This document shows, in pieces, positions 11,964 to 24,935 of a stretch of DNA of 64,000 nt (position 1 is its first letter; the number at the start of each line of letters is the position of its first letter). The translations under genes were made by a program, and so were the position numbers. The DNA is from Doryteuthis pealeii (taxonomy: Eukaryota; Mollusca; Cephalopoda; Myopsida; Loliginidae), in contig CM042138.1 of NCBI GenBank assembly GCA_023376005.1, forward strand, positions 98,907,776 through 98,971,775, written 5' to 3'. Below the pieces are notes generated by a model that made no database searches, was not told where the DNA came from, and worked only from the letters and a program-made list of their open reading frames with translations.

Positions 11964-12056
11964 AAAGAAATTATTATTATTATTTTATTATTATTATTAT
12001 TATTATCAAATAGGAATAGTTACTTGAATTATTGGTATCTGTGTGCAAACTTCAAA

Positions 12057-12057
<1 letters not shown>

Positions 12058-12115
<58 letters not shown>
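12058..12115. repeat. (CA)n(TA)n
   Basis: Beside a SINE; (ATT)n lies at 11972-12006. Confidence 0.97.
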
Positions 12116-12174
12116 CCAACCACACCACACAAGCAGGATGCGACACAACGTTAGTTTCTTAATCGGGGTTTAAC

Positions 12175-12400
12175 AGATTTGAATTCAGTTTACCTTCTCC
12201 TAGACTGGTTACTTAGCCATGGCTAAAGAGTCCAGTCAGTCCTGCTATTTACCCATAGCTGGAGGGAGAATTGAATTCATACCTTTCCCAAGTGTATTAG
12301 CGCCATGTGAAATGCAAACAGCGTCGTCCAGAAATTGAACTCGGGTCGACGAGTCCATTTCCTACGACTCTAACCATTAGTCCACACACCTCCATGAAAT
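12175..12400 (-). repeat. tRNA-derived SINE, AGTTCAAATCC family, inverted
   Basis: On the - strand: TCCATGGAGGTG, TAATGGTTAGAGTCGTAGG, GACTCGTCGACCCGAGTTC, then the CTAGGAGAAGG tail. Same family as 51629. Confidence 0.75.
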
Positions 12401-12424
12401 TGAAACCATATAGCTGTATACAAA

Positions 12425-12620
12425 CGAATAATTATTATCATCAAATAGGAATGGTTGGAAAAGAACAGTAGTGGTACTATTTAACCCATAGCTGGGGAGA
12501 TGATGGGTTTCATATCTTTTTCAAGGGCATTAGTCCGAAAGTAAACGTACTAGTTCGACTGGTGTTCTTACTGGCTTACTACGATGTCACAGTCAATCAC
12601 GTTTGCTACTACGCCACGGG
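12425..12620 (-). repeat. Diverged SINE fragment
   Basis: Contains ACCCATAGCTGGGGAGATG and TTTTTCAAGGGCATTAG, the body of the preceding family, without a clear head. Confidence 0.5.
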
Positions 12621-13774
12621 GACTCCTTCGTTTTAATTAAGATAACGAACGGAAGGGCTGAGCGAAAAATGAAACAGTCATAACAGCTACTTATTTAATA
12701 CTGTTACAGGATTGCCGCCGTGTAGATTTTAAATGCTGTTTTCCTGTTGACAAATTACCGAGAGACCTAAAAGCCGCTCAACTGTGAAAAACAATGATGG
12801 AATATCCTGTTTGATGCATTAAGAAATAACCATCTAGAGATTCCATGTTTATTGTCTATGGTGTTTTAGAGATTTTATTCATCAGTGTTTTAAGCAAACT
12901 GATTCCTACGCGTAAATACATCAATAAAGCCATAGATTAATTAGAAAATGCATGCATATAATCATCGACCTATGATAGTAAAAGGATTGACTGAAAGGTT
13001 GATTAAGTCATAAAGTAACCAATCTCTAAATGATCTCACTGCCTATCAATTTCACCCCCTTTATTATATTAATCTATCTGTGGGAGCAATTTGAAGAGTC
13101 AGTCACCACCACCAAACCAGCAGTCTAGAGAAATCGTTTTACCTCCCCCTTTCCCTTCTGTCATGCTAAAAATTGTCAATAGTGTTTTTTGTTTTTTTGT
13201 TTTTTTTTTTTCATTTGTTAATTTAACTAACGATGAAGTATAAAACATTTTACATTATTTTCAAAACTTTTTTCACTACTGTTTTGTTTGTCAATTAAAA
13301 TTGTGATGAAGTAGAAAGAGATTATTTTTGATATTACATGAAAAAAAGTATTTTCTGTCATCCCCACAACTTCTCAACACCTTAGCTATTAATAGAATTT
13401 CAAGAATCAGGTCCATCTAAATTTAAATTTGGTCAGACTTTCCCTTTCCTAGAAATCTTACAAAATGATTTTAATGATTTAAAAAAATTCTCCGGACCTA
13501 TTTCTTTAAAAAAAAAAACTAATTCGCTTTGCGAACTCACTTCTTTTCTGATCACAATTATCTACCCAGAGCTCAATGGGTGACCCAACGGGTAACGTTA
13601 TTCTAGTATATATATATATATATATAATCAATTGGTTGATGTTCCGGGAAATTTTGTTTGAGAAGAAAGGATGTTTGTGGTCTTCGTGGGCTACTGAGCC
13701 TCGTGAAAGAGTACCGCGGCTTGAAGGTGTAGAATCACCAAGCCGCAGCAATCTTTGCCGAGGCTAACTCGTAT

Positions 13775-14020
<246 letters not shown>

Positions 14021-14381
14021 TAGTGGTAGTTGAGTGAATTAATCTCATTCATCTCATATTTGCCTTTTTTCTATTTAAATCTATCATTTTCTGTTTTTTT
14101 CTCACCAGTCTGGTCATTTTTATCTATCTGTATATCTATCCATCTAACTATCTAATATTGTTACGCGTTCATCAGTAGCTTTTTGGCTTCTTCGTTTCTT
14201 TTCTTTTTTCCTTTCCTTTTTTTTCATAAAAAATTACCTGATACCAGTTAAGCTGTCTATTCCACTATCTTTTGTCACCATCACAACTCTACCTGGAGGC
14301 AAACTAAGAAACAAAATGTCAACGTTTTCTTCCCTCCCCCGAACCTACCTTATACCAACATGATATCAAACCTTAGCTCCA

Positions 14382-14382
<1 letters not shown>

Positions 14383-14435
<53 letters not shown>

Positions 14436-14618
14436 CTTTTCTTTTTTTTCTTTTCTTAGATCAATTTTTGCCTTTTCTTAATTTCCTTCTTTCTTTTCTT
14501 TTATTATGTAATTTTTAAAAAGATATTTTCCGAGTCCTTTCTTTCATTTCTCCATTCTTTATTTTCTTATTATTTTCCTACTCACACGGTAGGCACACTT
14601 TTCTTATGTTTAAGATGT

Positions 14619-14688
<70 letters not shown>

Positions 14689-14703
14689 GCTGCTGCTGCT
14701 GCT
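14383..14703. repeat. (ATT)n and (CTA)n(TTA)n(TGC)n
   Basis: (ATT)n 14383-14434; (CTA)n/(TTA)n/(GCT)n 14617-14703. Confidence 0.97.
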
Positions 14704-15244
14704 CTTGTCTTCCTTTCTTTCTTTTTTCATTCTCACAATTTTAAATCTTTTCTCCTTGCCGCTGATTGGTTACCGCCCAAAACTAGCGTGGCCAGCAGCA
14801 ATCAGATTCATAAAATGACGAAACTTAATTAAACGATTAAAAAGCATTTTTATCCAAGTGTCAGTTCTATTCATATTCACAATTTATTGTTTTGGCTTTT
14901 GCCTTTTTTCTTTATCGCATCAAATTCTATTATCAACACCTAGTTCTCTCCCCTTACTACGGCATTTGTCATCACCATTTCTCTTGCTTCTGCCTTTTCT
15001 ATTTAAATCTTCTTTAAGCAACTTCTCTTTTTCCCCTTCATCACTCTTTCTAATTTCTTGTTCAATGTTTATTATGTTCTTACCCAGATTTTTTTTTTAA
15101 TTCTCACCATTTAAACACACTTTCTTGTTCCTATCACTTTCAACTGTTTGTCAGAATGATGTCGTATGACACGAGGCAGTTTCAATTCTTTATTGAGTGG
15201 TATAGTATGTAAAAGAAAATGATAGCCAGTGCGACAGAATAAAT

Positions 15245-15616
<372 letters not shown>

Positions 15617-15619
<3 letters not shown>

Positions 15620-15837
15620 GCATAGCATAGATGCAGAGTCAGCGGCGATTGGTGACTGTCAGTTTCCTGCCTATGGGATCATTGGACTGATGATTCACCA
15701 AAAACTGTTAACCCACAGGTTACACGTGATTCGGAGTATCACTCTTCATCAGTGTGGTTATACTGTTTAACAGCTACCGCTGGCCGGGTTCGAGACCCGA
15801 ATGAACAATCCTCTTACCCGTACGGCCATAGGCAGCT

Positions 15838-15840
<3 letters not shown>
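15617..15840 (+). repeat. Possible tRNA-like repeat
   Basis: CCGGGTTCGAGACCCG (from 15784) is a good B box / T-arm. No convincing A box was found. It lies between (TG)n and (AG)n. Confidence 0.4.
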
Positions 15841-15918
<78 letters not shown>

Positions 15919-16017
15919 AAATAGACAGACAGACTGACAGACAGACAGAAATATATGTGCAGCCTCGATAGGGTGAGATAGGTGATAATTGTGCGAGTGT
16001 TACCATAAAAGGGCCCA

Positions 16018-16065
<48 letters not shown>
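15841..16065. repeat. (AG)n and (TA)n
   Basis: (AG)n 15841-15914; (TA)n 16020-16065, 260 bp before the TM2 exon. Confidence 0.97.
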
Positions 16066-16067
<2 letters not shown>

Positions 16068-16326
16068 CCCCCAAATCAAGGACGGATACATTGGATGACA
16101 GCGACTACTACCCTTCCCTTCGCCAATATGTGACCAGCACTGCTCATAGCCTGACATGCACGATCTTAACATCTCCACACAAAATTTCACCACGTGTCCT
16201 GAATATAATCACCATTAGTCTTTACAACAATATTTTATTCGATCAAAGATTGATCATTTTTACGAGTTTTTATATTCTTTAAAATAGTTGCACATTATCT
16301 TAATCAATAAATTTATTTCCTTTCAG

Positions 16327-16461
16327 GCGCTTTTCTCCTTCCATATGTTCTTATGCTTATTATGGGTGGAATCCCGTTATTTTACATGGAGTTGGCCCTT
16401 GGGCAATTCAACCGGTCCGGGGCAATCACTTGCTGGGCCAGAATATGCCCTCTATTCAAAG
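16327..16461 (+). CDS. SLC6A3: Dopamine transporter exon: TM2 and first intracellular loop
   Basis: A 135-nt exon (2 + 44 codons + 1), acceptor TTTCAG, donor GTAAGT. With the preceding G it reads [19 protein letters not shown] then [11 protein letters not shown] and [15 protein letters not shown]. It joins exon 2 to give the invariant NGGGAFLLPY. The Tyr of LLPY is the chloride-site tyrosine of the family, and MELALGQ is the conserved end of TM2. GGIPLF, GAITCW and PLFK follow fly DAT more closely than human DAT. The position equal to human DAT Phe105 is Met here (VLM in TM2). No stop or frameshift is seen. Confidence 0.95.
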
Positions 16462-18234
16462 GTAAGTTGCCATATCTCTTATGTTTATTATCTCCCTTGG
16501 AGTAATCTTCGACTTTCTTCGTTCATTATCAATTTCCGAATTGTATATATATTTTTTCAGCTTTTATAAATTTGCCTTATGTAAACTGTATATGACTCCC
16601 TATCTTCTATAATCCAGAATAAAAGAGTCTATATTCTTTAATATGTAATAATACTTCCAGGTGTTGAAATAGTCTCTTATTACGTCTATAGTCCTCTATG
16701 TTCTTTTCTTAAATTCTTATAACTTATGTGTAGAATCAACATATATCATATGCACTTTCACAGGAAGGCTGTAACTAGTGTCCAGTTACCAGACAAAAAG
16801 GACAGGATGTAACCAAATAGAAACCTTGTACTAACGTCCAGAACATAGCTATGTGTTGGGTATTTATAGATGAAAGTGTCTACACTAAAAACCAGCAGAC
16901 AATCAGGATCCGGGGAATGAATTTGAGTAGAGTATATAGTGGAACGACCCAAACCTATATAAAAACCACCTACCAACACTCTGAAGGTCAGACCAGATTC
17001 AACTTGCAATACGGCTGAATACTGATCGCCTAATACAAAATTCTACATTCTGCTGTGCCGTGTTGGAGTTCTGTGTTCTTCATATCGGGCGTTGTATCTT
17101 ATTGTCTGGCTCATCTATCTCTTGTTCTGAGTCCGATTTCTGTACCTGTTAAATCAGGAACACGGAGACTTAATTTATGTACACACTTTTTTAAAATTAA
17201 TTTTCACTGAAAAATCTTCACCATGCGCGAAGCACAGGACACAATACGCGTCTGCTCACAACGGCTTGCTGGCCGATTCTGAGTTAATTCTATTTTCCCA
17301 AGGAGTCGTCATCAGATCAAATTGGGTTAAAAACTTTTTAAAAAATCCTAACTACACTTCATTACAAAAATGATAGGCAATGCCTATTCACTATCTATCT
17401 ATCTCACCACAAAGCTAGAATGTAACGAAAGGTTCATTTAAAATGTGGTACCTCAAAAGAAGCATACTTCCCGGGGATGGTTTTCAAAATTTCTCAGTTT
17501 CTTTGGCATTACCTTTCAGAGGCGCTTCAGACACTGGTCAATCAACTCAGCCTTGATTCCCTTTTAAATGAGAGAGTGGGTGCTGCATGTGTGAACTTAA
17601 ACTGGGCAGGGTAATTTTTGTACCACCGGGTAAGAATGTGAGTGGTTCAGGAAAAGTAACGGTATTTCTATACAATTAACTTTTCAACGTCTTTTATATT
17701 TACGAACAAAATCCATTTATCAGAGTGATAGTGATTTGTAATTTGCAAGAGGATATTTAAAAACAGATCTTAATAATTGTAGCATTCATTTTTTAATTTA
17801 ATTTTTTATCTTCATATAAAAGCCTATTTTTGTGAATAACTTTTATAATAAATTAATTGTGGTGTAAGCCTAAAAAGGATTAATCGTAACTTTGTCTTCT
17901 CATTTTTTTCAATTTTTGGACATTTGGCAGTATATATTTTTTATAGATTCATTTTTGTTTTCATGAAAAAAAAAGTAGAAATTTCAAATGTACAAAATTC
18001 AAAACGCCAAAAAAACAAAAACAAAAACAAAAAACAAAAAAACAAAAAAAAAAAAACAATTGTAAAAGGAAATACAGAAAATAGATGCTTTGCGGAAAAT
18101 ATTGTGTATACAGAAATCTTTAAGAGGTAAGAGAACTTTTATTACAACTTAATTTTCTCCGTTGATAGGACAGGTATTCAGCTAGTATTAGAAACTATAT
18201 TATATAATAACGAGAAGGCCCATCTGACGTTGTT

Positions 18235-18670
18235 TAGTTGGAGGGGCTATTATCACAGGAAAGAATATGGTAAGAAATACATTACATAGCACATTTCTTC
18301 TGAAATCAAAATTATTATTATCAAAATAAAAAATGTGAAAAAAATTTTTAATAATTAATTTTTCAGCAATTTCTTTTCAGAACACAATAGTCTGTATTAT
18401 TTGAATTATTTGGACTATTGTTCTCATCTTTTTTGCTATCAACACAACGTTTTGGCCGATGTGCATTCCGGCCTTCTTCAGATATTTTTGTCGGACTTGC
18501 CGAAGGGCATATCGGCTGAAACGTTGTGTAGATGACAATAGTCCGAATAATACAAATAATACAAATTATCAAGTCTCATCTTCATAGAAACAATAATCTC
18601 TATAGTATATTTTAATCATAAAAGAGATTTGAAATAAGATTTTAAAAATATATCTTAGTTTTAATGTATT
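18235..18670. repeat. Tandem repeat, copy 1, with Penelope-type terminal motif
   Basis: About 440 bp, followed directly by a second copy. In the middle two mirrored motifs face each other: on the - strand CTGAAGA, GGCCG...CGGCC and AAAAC; on the + strand GCCGAAGGGC...GGCTGAAAC. Such hammerhead-like hairpins in tandem copies are typical of Penelope-like element ends, but core bases are altered here. No reverse transcriptase is seen. Confidence 0.55.
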
Positions 18671-18686
18671 TTTAATTTCATAATTA

Positions 18687-20165
18687 TGGACTATTATAAC
18701 AGGAAAGAATATGGTAAGAAATACATTAAATAGCACATTTCTTCTGAAATCAAAATTATTATTATCAAAATATAAAATGTGAAAAAAATTTTTAATAATT
18801 AATTTTTCAGCAATTTCTTTTCAGAACACAATAGTCTGTATTATTTGAATTATTCGGACTATTGTTCTCATCTTTTTTGCTATCAACACAACGTTTTGGC
18901 CGATGTGCACTCCGGCCTTCTTCAGATATTTTTGTCGGACTTGTCGAAGAGCATATCGGCTGAAACGTTGTGTAGATGACTGTAACGTTACGGTACTAAT
19001 TAGCGATACGTTACGTGGCGGGTGTTCGTTCGTAGTATTTAACGTAGTGCCTTTTCTTTCTCGCACTACAATTCGTATCTTCGTGCGTACGGAGTTTGTT
19101 TACATACACATCCCAGATCTAGCAGTCATCGTCTTCTTAGCCCCAAAATCCTTCTCCACTTCTTTTGGTCAAGGGAAGATATCACTTTACGCACGCCGTC
19201 GCGTGCCCTTCGTTACGGCCAATTGACTTTCTCCACGGGCGTCCAGTGGTCGTCCCCTTTACGATAATATATTTTACTATTTTGTTTGTGGCAGAGTTCC
19301 CATTCATAAAAACGGTTTCTTTCGTTGTAAATAGAGCAAACTAATAACACCGGGTTTACTTCTCGGAAGTTTATTATATTCCAAACTTCCTATAACTTTT
19401 GAGAGAGAGAGAGAGAGAGATATCGTTAACATATATGTTTTTTAGTGATGCTCTTAACTTCGTTCCAATTATCAGGCTTCACACTTAAAATATGTTTTCA
19501 ACTTCGTCCAGTGTAAAATATTACATCTCAGGTTTAGTATTTAGCGACATCAGTTCATCAACTGCCAACTGCCACGCACGGCCTCCTGGCTCTAACTGCC
19601 TCTGACTCTCTCCGGCCGCCGATTCTAACTGATCTGATCGCAGACTCCAACTCATCGTGATTCTATTCACGGGTCTCTTAAATAGCATTTCTAAATAATC
19701 TTCCAGAAGATTCTACTTTAGAACTTTCCAGCTCTTTCGATTCGTTCGATTCGTTCCAATCTCACTGGTCAACCAGAGTTCACCAACCTAAAAAGATCAA
19801 AGATTTCTTGGAGTCACTCATCTTATTTTTTTGTTAAATCTAGACTTATCGTCTCCTTTCTCTCGTTAAAAAGATGTTATCTTTCCTAACTACTTTTTCG
19901 GTGATTCCACAAAGACCACCCAGCAATATAAGATAATCGGTAGTACATTTTTCCAAAGGTTCTTTTCTAAGTCTGGCACAAGGCCACAAATATAGGTGCT
20001 GGGTGGCGATTACATAACATGACAATAGTCTGAATAATCCAAATAATATAAATTATCAAGTCTCATCTTCATAGAAACAATAATCTCTATAGTATATTTT
20101 AATCATAAAAGAGATTTGAAATAAGATTTTAAAAATATATTTTAGTTTTAATGTATTTTTAATTT
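18687..20165. repeat. Tandem repeat, copy 2, split by an LTR
   Basis: Matches copy 1 from the GGAAAGAATATGG start through the AT-rich end, but is interrupted after GTAGATGAC (18980) and resumes at 20020. The interruption is the LTR described separately. Confidence 0.85.
18981..20019 (-). mobile_element. Solo LTR, 1,039 bp, with 4-bp target duplication
   Basis: Exact edges come from comparison with the uninterrupted copy at 18235-18670. The insert begins TGTAACGTTA and ends CATAACA, so it has TG...CA ends on either strand; TGAC flanks both sides (18977-18980 and 20020-20023). On the - strand it starts TGTTATGTAATCGCCACC, and an AATAAA-type signal lies toward its 3' part, suggesting - as the sense strand. 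It has no coding capacity. Ends and a 4-bp duplication fit a Ty3/gypsy-like or similar LTR retrotransposon reduced to one LTR by recombination. Confidence 0.82.
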
Positions 20166-20539
20166 CATGATTCAGGACAAATTTTTAAGAGAAAAAAAAA
20201 AACCGGCAAAAATGCGCCATTTTTATTTTTTTATTTATAAAATTCTCAAGCTTTAAAGACTGTAAAACAAATATTTTTACATGAGAATTTTTTATCATTC
20301 ATTTTCATAATAGAGTAAAGGTACGTTAAGTTTCATTAATTTTTTCTAAATTTTGTTGAATTTTAATTCATGGGGAAGAAAAAGCACATGAAATGTGGCC
20401 CTACTTATATATAAGGAACATTTCTAACAACGTTCTACAGAATGTTTCCCATGATGAAGCCTATCTAAAATAGATTATCTTCCCTGAACTCTCAATACGT
20501 TCTGCATATCTTTCATCCAGTCCCATCGGTGCAGTCGGT

Positions 20540-20760
20540 GTATTTGTAAAATCTGCAAAGGGATAAGACCCACCCACACACACACCTGCTTACCGTGGGT
20601 GGCAATCTGTGATGCTTAAGAAGGGAATCTGGGTGGCTCAACAGTCCATGACATGCAACACTTCACTTTGACCCTTACTTAGATAAATCGACTGGTCACG
20701 TCAAGCCCTATCACCTATTTGATTGTCTCGACCCTATTGCTCTTATGGTAACCACCTATT
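20540..20760. other. Unclassified stretch, possible SINE
   Basis: Non-AT-rich sequence with ACCCACCC(AC)n and GTGGGTGGC blocks. No clear promoter boxes and no second copy in the window. Confidence 0.25.
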
Positions 20761-20769
20761 CCTTTGTAT

Positions 20770-21115
20770 CATATATGTACGAAAAGGCGGTGGCTGAGGG
20801 TCTTAGTGTCCTTGGTAGAACGCAAAACTGCATCTAGTGATGAGGTTCCAATTGTGAAGCTGTGAAGAATGTGGACTACTCCTTCATTGCCATTACTCCC
20901 AGGTCTAATCTGACCCGGAGTGATAATACCTCTTAGATCCCATCTATGGGTTAAATAGATAAAAAATGAGTTAAAAAAATGTATTTGAAAAAAATAAGAT
21001 AAAAGAATTAATACCCAACAAGAATGAATAAAACAAAAACGTCTTCTGCAGAAAATAACCCAACAAGGATTGACATGTCGCAAAATCCAACCAACCAAAC
21101 ATCCTTTATCATCGA
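20770..21115 (-). repeat. Dispersed repeat, inverted copy
   Basis: Its reverse strand shares the block GGTTGGATTTT(G/A)CG(A/G)CATGTCAA, the TTATTCATT block and the GGAGTAATGGC-like end with 25985-26280. Confidence 0.65.
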
Positions 21116-21746
21116 GATTATTTCAGTGATGGTCATTGTTTTCACATCATTGTGTCTTACAGTAATGCTGATAGCTTTTTGATTTAGTGCGTCCTGGGAC
21201 GCACATATTTGTTTTGAATGAGTCCCCAGGAACATTCATGGATCTCAACTAAAGTTTCTTAATAGATTGTAAGGTTTTTATTTATGATCTGGGGAAATAA
21301 CTAAAACCGTCTAACTTCTACCTTGTAACATATCCTGTGTAATTTGTTTCTAAGAAACTATTAAAATGTATTTATATATAGTTAGCTTGAAATAGTGATG
21401 GAAGAAAAAAGAAAAACACGGTGACACATGGGTACGATTTTACTGCGTCCTTTTAGATTTTTGTGCGTCAGGGACGCAGGACGCGTACCTATCAGCATAT
21501 ATGTATCTAATCTATGTGTTTGTTCTATTCAGACACTTTTAAGTTGGAAAATAGAATGGCTTATCTCCCTTTGTAAAGAATTTTTGAAATCGAAAAGTAC
21601 ATCATTTTATGCTAGAAAATGAACAGTGGACTGTAATGAATATAAAGATATTAAAAATCAAAACAAAATAATAAAAAAACACCAACTAAAAAAAAGTAAC
21701 TGTTGTAGAGAAGAGATGATACCTCTCTGGTATCGAATGGACAATT

Positions 21747-22094
21747 TTATTTCAATATAAACATTGATTCTGATAGTCCCGGTGGTCCGTTTTTCCTAGC
21801 TGCCCTCGGTGATTGGGCAAATAAATCGCGTGATCCCATGGGGAGGGGGCACTCCCAGGCAACACCAGCCCTTAAAGGGCTAAGGCTGGGGTTTTTGCCC
21901 GGTGCTTGAGGTGCCCCAAAAGGGGAATGCCAACGGGATCCACATATTTTTGAACTAGCCATCGCATGATCGTCGGTTTGTGCGCGGCTTCCCACATTCA
22001 AAAGGCCTTGTGTCACATTCTTACCTGATGGGAGGGTGAGGTAAATACACCCGTCTTTCCTAGCGGGAATAGCAAGTACTATACTACTGTTCAC
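21747..22094 (-). CDS. Hypothetical 115-codon open frame in a GC-richer island
   Basis: The longest open frame in the window that is not low-complexity, apart from the transporter exons. The product has no motif I recognise; it includes LTLPSGKNVTQG and AQTDDHAMASSKICGSRWHS. Base composition (about 50% GC) contrasts with the AT-rich surroundings. It may be part of a retroelement rather than a host gene. The + strand after it has AATAAA at 22121. Confidence 0.25.
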   Translation of the reverse strand: MNSSIVLAIPARKDGCIYLTLPSGKNVTQGLLNVGSRAQTDDHAMASSKICGSRWHSPFGAPQAPGKNPSLSPLRAGVAWECPLPMGSRDLFAQSPRAARKNGPPGLSESMFILK

Positions 22095-22744
22095 CCATTC
22101 TTGTACATCTTATTAAAATAAACCCTTTTTCATTCTAAGTTACGATTCGAGTTGTAATGACAAACGATAACACAGACAGACTTTGGAAAGCTTTATTCTA
22201 CTCTGAGAGTTTATATAGTCTATTATTCACTAGAGAGTTCTCCAAAGGGGAGGTAATAATAAAGTAGGGGAGGTTACTCTCAATTACTTATTACACGAGT
22301 TATTTAAATAACCAGTCCCTGTTAAATTACAATAGTAACAAAGTCGACCCAAATAGCAAGCACCAAATGCCCTCATTTAAATATCAAATGCCATTTTCAT
22401 CGCGATGTTTGATGTCCACTGAAGGTCTTTTTTCCCCCACTTATACGCAAGCCGTTGCTTTGAATATCATTATTCTTTGATGATATATCATAGTTAAAAG
22501 GTACTTTCGATAAAAATTTATCGTCTGTAATTTTGCTTTTGTGAGTTTCGCTTTACTTTACTCTCTCTATAATTGACCCGTGAGGGATTAAAGACGCAAG
22601 ACCGATTCAAAGGGTTATGTGACGTCATAGCAGATTCACTTATTCATTGGCTGAATGAGGTGGCGTTTGCTGTGGGGTTGCGTTGACATTAATTTCAATG
22701 CTTTCTAACTGTTCTTGATGGATATTCTGTTGTGTACGTGTGTG

Positions 22745-23600
22745 ATTAGATTCGGAAAGAAAAGGAAATCAGAGATGTAATAGAATAGCAACAAGAAGAA
22801 AAAAGAATATACAGAAGAAAAAAAATAAGAACAAAAAATAAAGGAGGAAATAAAAATGACGATAGAAATATAAGAAATAGAAAGAAGAACAAAAAGGATT
22901 TAATTAAAAAAAAAGAATATAAAAAATATAAAAAGAAACAAAAATAGTCTCTATTTTAAGGAAAAGGGGATGAAAGAAAAATAGGGAACTAAAAAATAGA
23001 ATATAAATCAAAAGAAATAATATGGAACAAGAAAGAGAATATTGGATATAATAAATAAAAAAGAAAATGATAAGAAGGAAAAAAGTAAGACAACGTAAAG
23101 AATAAAGAAGAGAATGTGATATAATAGGAAGAAAGAAAGGAAGAAAGAATGAAAGAAAGGAAGAAAGAATGAAAGGAAAGGGAATAAGAAAGAGAAGATT
23201 TGGTTATAATAAAAATAAATCAAAGAAAGAATAGAAAAGGAAATAAAAAAATATTGAGATAAAACGAGAAACAAACAATATAGGAAGTAGCAAAGTGAAA
23301 ATTTGATATATTGAGAAGGAAAGAATGAAAGAAAAAAGAAAGAAAGAAAGAAGAATGAATGAATGAATGAAAGAAGAAAGAAAGAAAGAAAGAAAAAATG
23401 AATAAATGAAAAGGAAAAAAATGGATGAATGAAGAGAAGCAGAGTATGAATTAATGAATGAATGAATGGAAGAAAAAATGAGAAATTAAGTGAGAGAAAC
23501 ATTTTTAAAAATAGTAAAAGGAGAGTAATAAAAAGCAAGCATAAAGAAAAAATGGGTGAATTTATAAATAAATACATGAATGGATGAATGAATGAAAGAC

Positions 23601-23639
<39 letters not shown>

Positions 23640-24290
23640 ACATGCAGACATTAAGGACTTGATAAAGAGAAAATTAAAGAACGAAATTGAAGAGGAAGGG
23701 AATAAAAAGTAAATAGAAAGAAAAAATTGGTAAATAGATAAATGAAGGAAAGAAGTAAATGAAAAACGAAAAAAGAAAGAAAGAAAGAAAGATAAAAAGA
23801 TAAAATAAAAATGGAAAGAAAAAGAATGAAAAAGCAAACAGAAAGAAAAATAAATGAATGAATGAATGAAACAAAGAAAGAAAGAAAGAACGAACGAAAA
23901 TGCAAAAATTAAGTAAGAAGAAAATAGTTAATATAATTAGAAAACGAAAAGAATGAAAAAGCAAACAAAAAGAAAAAAAATGGGTGAATGAATGAATGAA
24001 TGAATGAAAGAAAGAAAGAAAGAAAATGCAGAAATTAAGAAAGGGAAAAATAGTGAATATAATTAGATAGGGAAAAGAATGAAAAAGCAAACAAAAAGAA
24101 AAATGGGTGTGAATGAATGAATGAATGACATTGAAAGAGATTGAAAAATAGAGAATAAAAATGGAAAGGAATAGGAACAATAAATAAAGAGAAATAAAGA
24201 AAGAGGGAAAGAGTAAAAACCAACAGAAAAAGGAATAACTGAACAATAATCATAAAGAAAGAAAAAAAAAAAGAAGATTTTCAACAAGTT
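22745..24290. repeat. Purine-rich block, 1.5 kb
   Basis: The + strand is almost only A, G and some T, built from (GAAA)n, (GAAT)n and degenerate blocks such as GAAAGAATGAAAAAGCAAAC that recur at about 23825, 23950 and 24075. Long low-complexity frames (Phe/Ser-rich on the - strand) result and are not genes. Confidence 0.9.
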
Positions 24291-24544
24291 CCTAAAACTT
24301 TATTCGATCACCAGTTTACCATTTTTACAATTGACAGCTCCCACAGAGCAATCAATCTTTGAATGCAGTGTCGTATAAACGAGGTGAACAATTATATCTC
24401 ACAGGCCATTACTTGTGTTTGTAAAATCGATGATCACTCAGTGCCCTACATTTGTAATCTTGCGCTAAACTTATTAGATGTTGATAAACATATTTCAAAA
24501 TATCACTGACATCTTTATATATTAATATCTTACTGGTTATCTCA

Positions 24545-24830
24545 TCTTGATGCAATGGTTAAAAAAACTAGTAACACAGACTCGTTGCTATTGATTGGTG
24601 ATTTCAATCCCTACTAGATGTCCCATACTTGAAGCCCTGTGACAAAAATCTACGCTATGCTTAGTGTGTTTTGGATGGGGTGCTTTGTTTTTTGGGGGAC
24701 CGCCTCATGTAGTGTAATGCTTAGCAGGCTAGATTAGTATACTATCACGAATGAGTTCACTTCTCACTGGATGTTCCATATTCATAACCTTATGCCAAAC
24801 TGAGCTAAGCGTAATAAATGAATACTTTTA
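24545..24830 (+). repeat. Two degenerate SINE copies in tandem
   Basis: TGATGCAATGGTTAAAAAAAC (24550) and TAGTGTAATGCTTAGCAGGC (24715) both look like A boxes; each is followed by GAGTTC- or TTTCAAT-like B boxes and a CCCATACTT / TTCCATATTC block, as in the units at 32309-32550. Confidence 0.55.
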
Positions 24831-24935
24831 TTGAATGCCATTCTAAAATAATTATCTGGGAAAATATTAAAACTAGACTCTGAATTTTTTATATATGTTT
24901 TTAATAATTCAGTCTTTTCTTGATAAACCAAAAAA

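Noticed and set aside
15685..15715. CTGATGA followed by AAAAAC
   Set aside because: Stem II cannot form.
22745..24290. Long Phe/Ser-rich frames that look like membrane proteins
   Set aside because: They follow the (TTTC)n-like composition on the - strand and have no conserved residues.
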